This document shows, one piece after another, positions 62,818-64,000 of a stretch of 64,000 bases of DNA; positions within the stretch are counted from its first letter, which is position 1; each line of letters opens with the position of its first letter. The position numbers were made by a program, and so were the translations under genes. This stretch comes from Stenotrophomonas sp. UBA2124 (GTDB lineage Bacteria > Pseudomonadota > Gammaproteobacteria > Xanthomonadales > Xanthomonadaceae). The stretch is taken from positions 1 through 64,000 of the forward strand of contig DCXY01000032.1 of assembly GCA_002329155.1 (NCBI GenBank), read 5' to 3'. The notes beneath the pieces were generated by a model. The model did not search any database and was not told the DNA's origin. It saw only the letters and a list, made by a program, of their open reading frames with translations.

Positions 62818-63432
62818 ATGAGTTTTTCTATCGATGACCGCGTACTTGCCGTTGCCGGCATTGCCCAGGCCCTTCAGCAGGTGCGCCGCATCGCCGAAAC
62901 CGGCCATTCGGAAGCCAGCGTGGTGCGCACCGCGATGGACAGCGTGATGCGCATTGATGCAGCCACGCCGGCCGAGGTGTACGGCAGTGCGTTGCAGGTG
63001 GAACCCGGCCTGCGGGTGGTGCGCGATTACTTCCGCAACCAGGGCAAGGACGACCTGCTGCCACGCCTGGCACTGTCGGTGATGCAGCTGGAGCGCCGTT
63101 TCGTGCGCGAGGGCGCCACCGTGGACAAGGTCTCCGCTGGCATCGCCCGCGCAGCCGGCATTGCCCGCGAACAGGGCGACAGCAATCACCCGGACGTGCT
63201 CAATGCACTGGGCGCGCTGTATGCGGACACCATCAGCCAGCTCAAGCCGCGCATCATGGTGCAGGGCAATCCACACTATCTGGGTCAGGCGGCGGTGGTT
63301 TCGGAAATCCGTGCGCTGCTGCTGGCCGCCGTGCGTTCGGCGGTGCTGTGGCGCCAGCTGGGCGGCAGCTATTGGGATTTCATCTTCTCGCGCAAGACCA
63401 TGCTCGAAGCCATCGAGCGCAAGGTGCGCTGA
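62818..63432 (+). CDS. hflD: High-frequency lysogenization protein HflD
   Basis: A 204-residue membrane-associated protein with VLAVAGIAQALQQVRRIA, GLRVVRDYFRNQGKDDLLPR and the C-terminal VRSAVLWRQLGGSYWDFIFSR that identify HflD (YcfC). It is named for its effect on lambda CII stability; the normal role is unclear. GAGGTAG precedes the ATG. Downstream of mnmA as in E. coli. Confidence 0.95.
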   Translation: MSFSIDDRVLAVAGIAQALQQVRRIAETGHSEASVVRTAMDSVMRIDAATPAEVYGSALQVEPGLRVVRDYFRNQGKDDLLPRLALSVMQLERRFVREGATVDKVSAGIARAAGIAREQGDSNHPDVLNALGALYADTISQLKPRIMVQGNPHYLGQAAVVSEIRALLLAAVRSAVLWRQLGGSYWDFIFSRKTMLEAIERKVR

Positions 63433-63588
63433 GCTACTCCGGGGCTACCTTCATGGCAGCCCTTTTCAGACAACCTGATTCGCCTCGAATCTCAGCCAAA
63501 CTACTGGGCAGCCAGGAAGGCGTAGATCACTACCTTCTCCCATTTGCGGGACCTGCAGCCCCAACTGACTTCGTTGCCCTCACCCCAA

Positions 63589-63614
63589 CCCCTCTCCCGC
63601 ATGCGGGAGAGGGG
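63589..63614. terminator. Perfect 26-base palindrome, likely bidirectional terminator
   Basis: CCCCTCTCCCGC followed by its reverse complement around AT, between convergent hflD and the oxidoreductase. This sequence is a common dispersed intergenic repeat in many gammaproteobacteria. Confidence 0.6.
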
Positions 63615-63679
63615 CTCTCAGCTCAGACTCGACGCTGATCAGGTTCAGACAGGGCGTTTCAGGCGCCCTGCTCCACCGG

Positions 63680-64000
63680 TTACAGTGCGGCGATGCGCAC
63701 CGGTATCGACTTGGCCGCAGGCGTGCCACTGATGCGGTCATAGTGATCCAGCGGCAACAGCGGATTGAGCTCCGGGTAGTAACCGGCGATGGCACCACGT
63801 GGCATCGGGTAATCGAGCACGGTCAGCCCGTCGATACGGCGGCTGATGCCATCGTCGCTCACGGTTTCAATGCTCACCAGCGCCTCCTTCTCCAGACCAC
63901 GCGCCAGCCGATCCTCGATGTTCATGAACAACACCATGCGGTCGTTGTACACGCCACGGTAGCGGTCGTTATAGCTGTAGATGGTGGTGTTGTACTGGTC
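63680..64000 (-). CDS. Molybdopterin oxidoreductase (FdhF/YdeP family), C-terminal part
   Basis: The last 106 codons or so of a larger gene; the frame is open to the window end (QYNTTIYSYNDRYRGVY) and continues upstream beyond it. GLTVLDYPMPRGAIAGYYPE and SGTPAAKSIPVRIAA are the end of the YdeP/FdhF-like family, which binds a molybdopterin cofactor and often occurs with fdhD. The apparent start at 63952 is internal. Convergent with hflD. Confidence 0.85.
   Translation of the reverse strand, partial: DQYNTTIYSYNDRYRGVYNDRMVLFMNIEDRLARGLEKEALVSIETVSDDGISRRIDGLTVLDYPMPRGAIAGYYPELNPLLPLDHYDRISGTPAAKSIPVRIAAL

Overview
The window looks like a chromosomal segment of a high-GC gammaproteobacterium of the Xanthomonadaceae, most likely Stenotrophomonas or a close relative. 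The reasons are the housekeeping gene order (ftsK, lolA, rarA, crcB; aat, infA, clpA, clpS; mnmA, hflD), a TonB-dependent receptor of the Xanthomonas/Caulobacter type, SapC, and a GTAG-headed palindromic repeat. No rRNA, tRNA, CRISPR array, prophage or insertion sequence was seen.

Region 1 (1-8.3 kb) is a sugar-utilisation cluster. It holds a TonB-dependent receptor (partial), a DeoR/AgaR-type repressor, a secreted amidohydrolase, a Tat-exported GH36 alpha-galactosidase or alpha-N-acetylgalactosaminidase, a DMT permease, an AgaS-type SIS enzyme and a BadF-type sugar kinase. The last four form a tightly spaced or overlapping operon. TAACGAAA-type repeats occur in both divergent intergenic regions and are probably the repressor's sites. 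The set fits scavenging of GalNAc- or galactose-containing glycans.

Region 2 (8.3-44.8 kb) is the notable part: a 36-kb envelope and secretion superlocus. A barrel-less STN protein, an ECF sigma factor and a FecR-like regulator head an array that continues through two paralogous Phd-like genes and type II secretion genes G-K-L-M-D-E-F. It then runs into a PstS/DING-like protein and a 4129-residue two-partner-secretion adhesin. The remaining T2SS genes (H-I-J on +, C on -) lie beyond the adhesin, next to a small secreted protein. An eight-gene operon follows: TpsB transporter, DUF2341/LamG-ExbB fusion, ExbD, TonB, porin, coiled-coil secreted protein, Phd-like protein and SapC. The set matches the Pseudomonas aeruginosa VreAIR (PUMA3)-Hxc-LapA-PdtAB-ExbB2D2 locus, in which phosphate starvation and an ECF sigma factor control a T2SS and a TPS adhesin. 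Here it is rearranged and carries extra genes of unknown function.

Region 3 (45.2-64 kb) is mostly core genome. It contains a glucokinase, glycosylasparaginase and cutC operon, then crcB, rarA, lolA, a secreted hypothetical protein, ftsK, trxB, a GNAT-fold protein, aat, infA, clpA and clpS. It ends with ybjN-like, Nudix, mnmA and hflD genes and the 3' end of an FdhF/YdeP-type molybdopterin oxidoreductase. The only gene-free stretch longer than 300 bases is 44775-45188.
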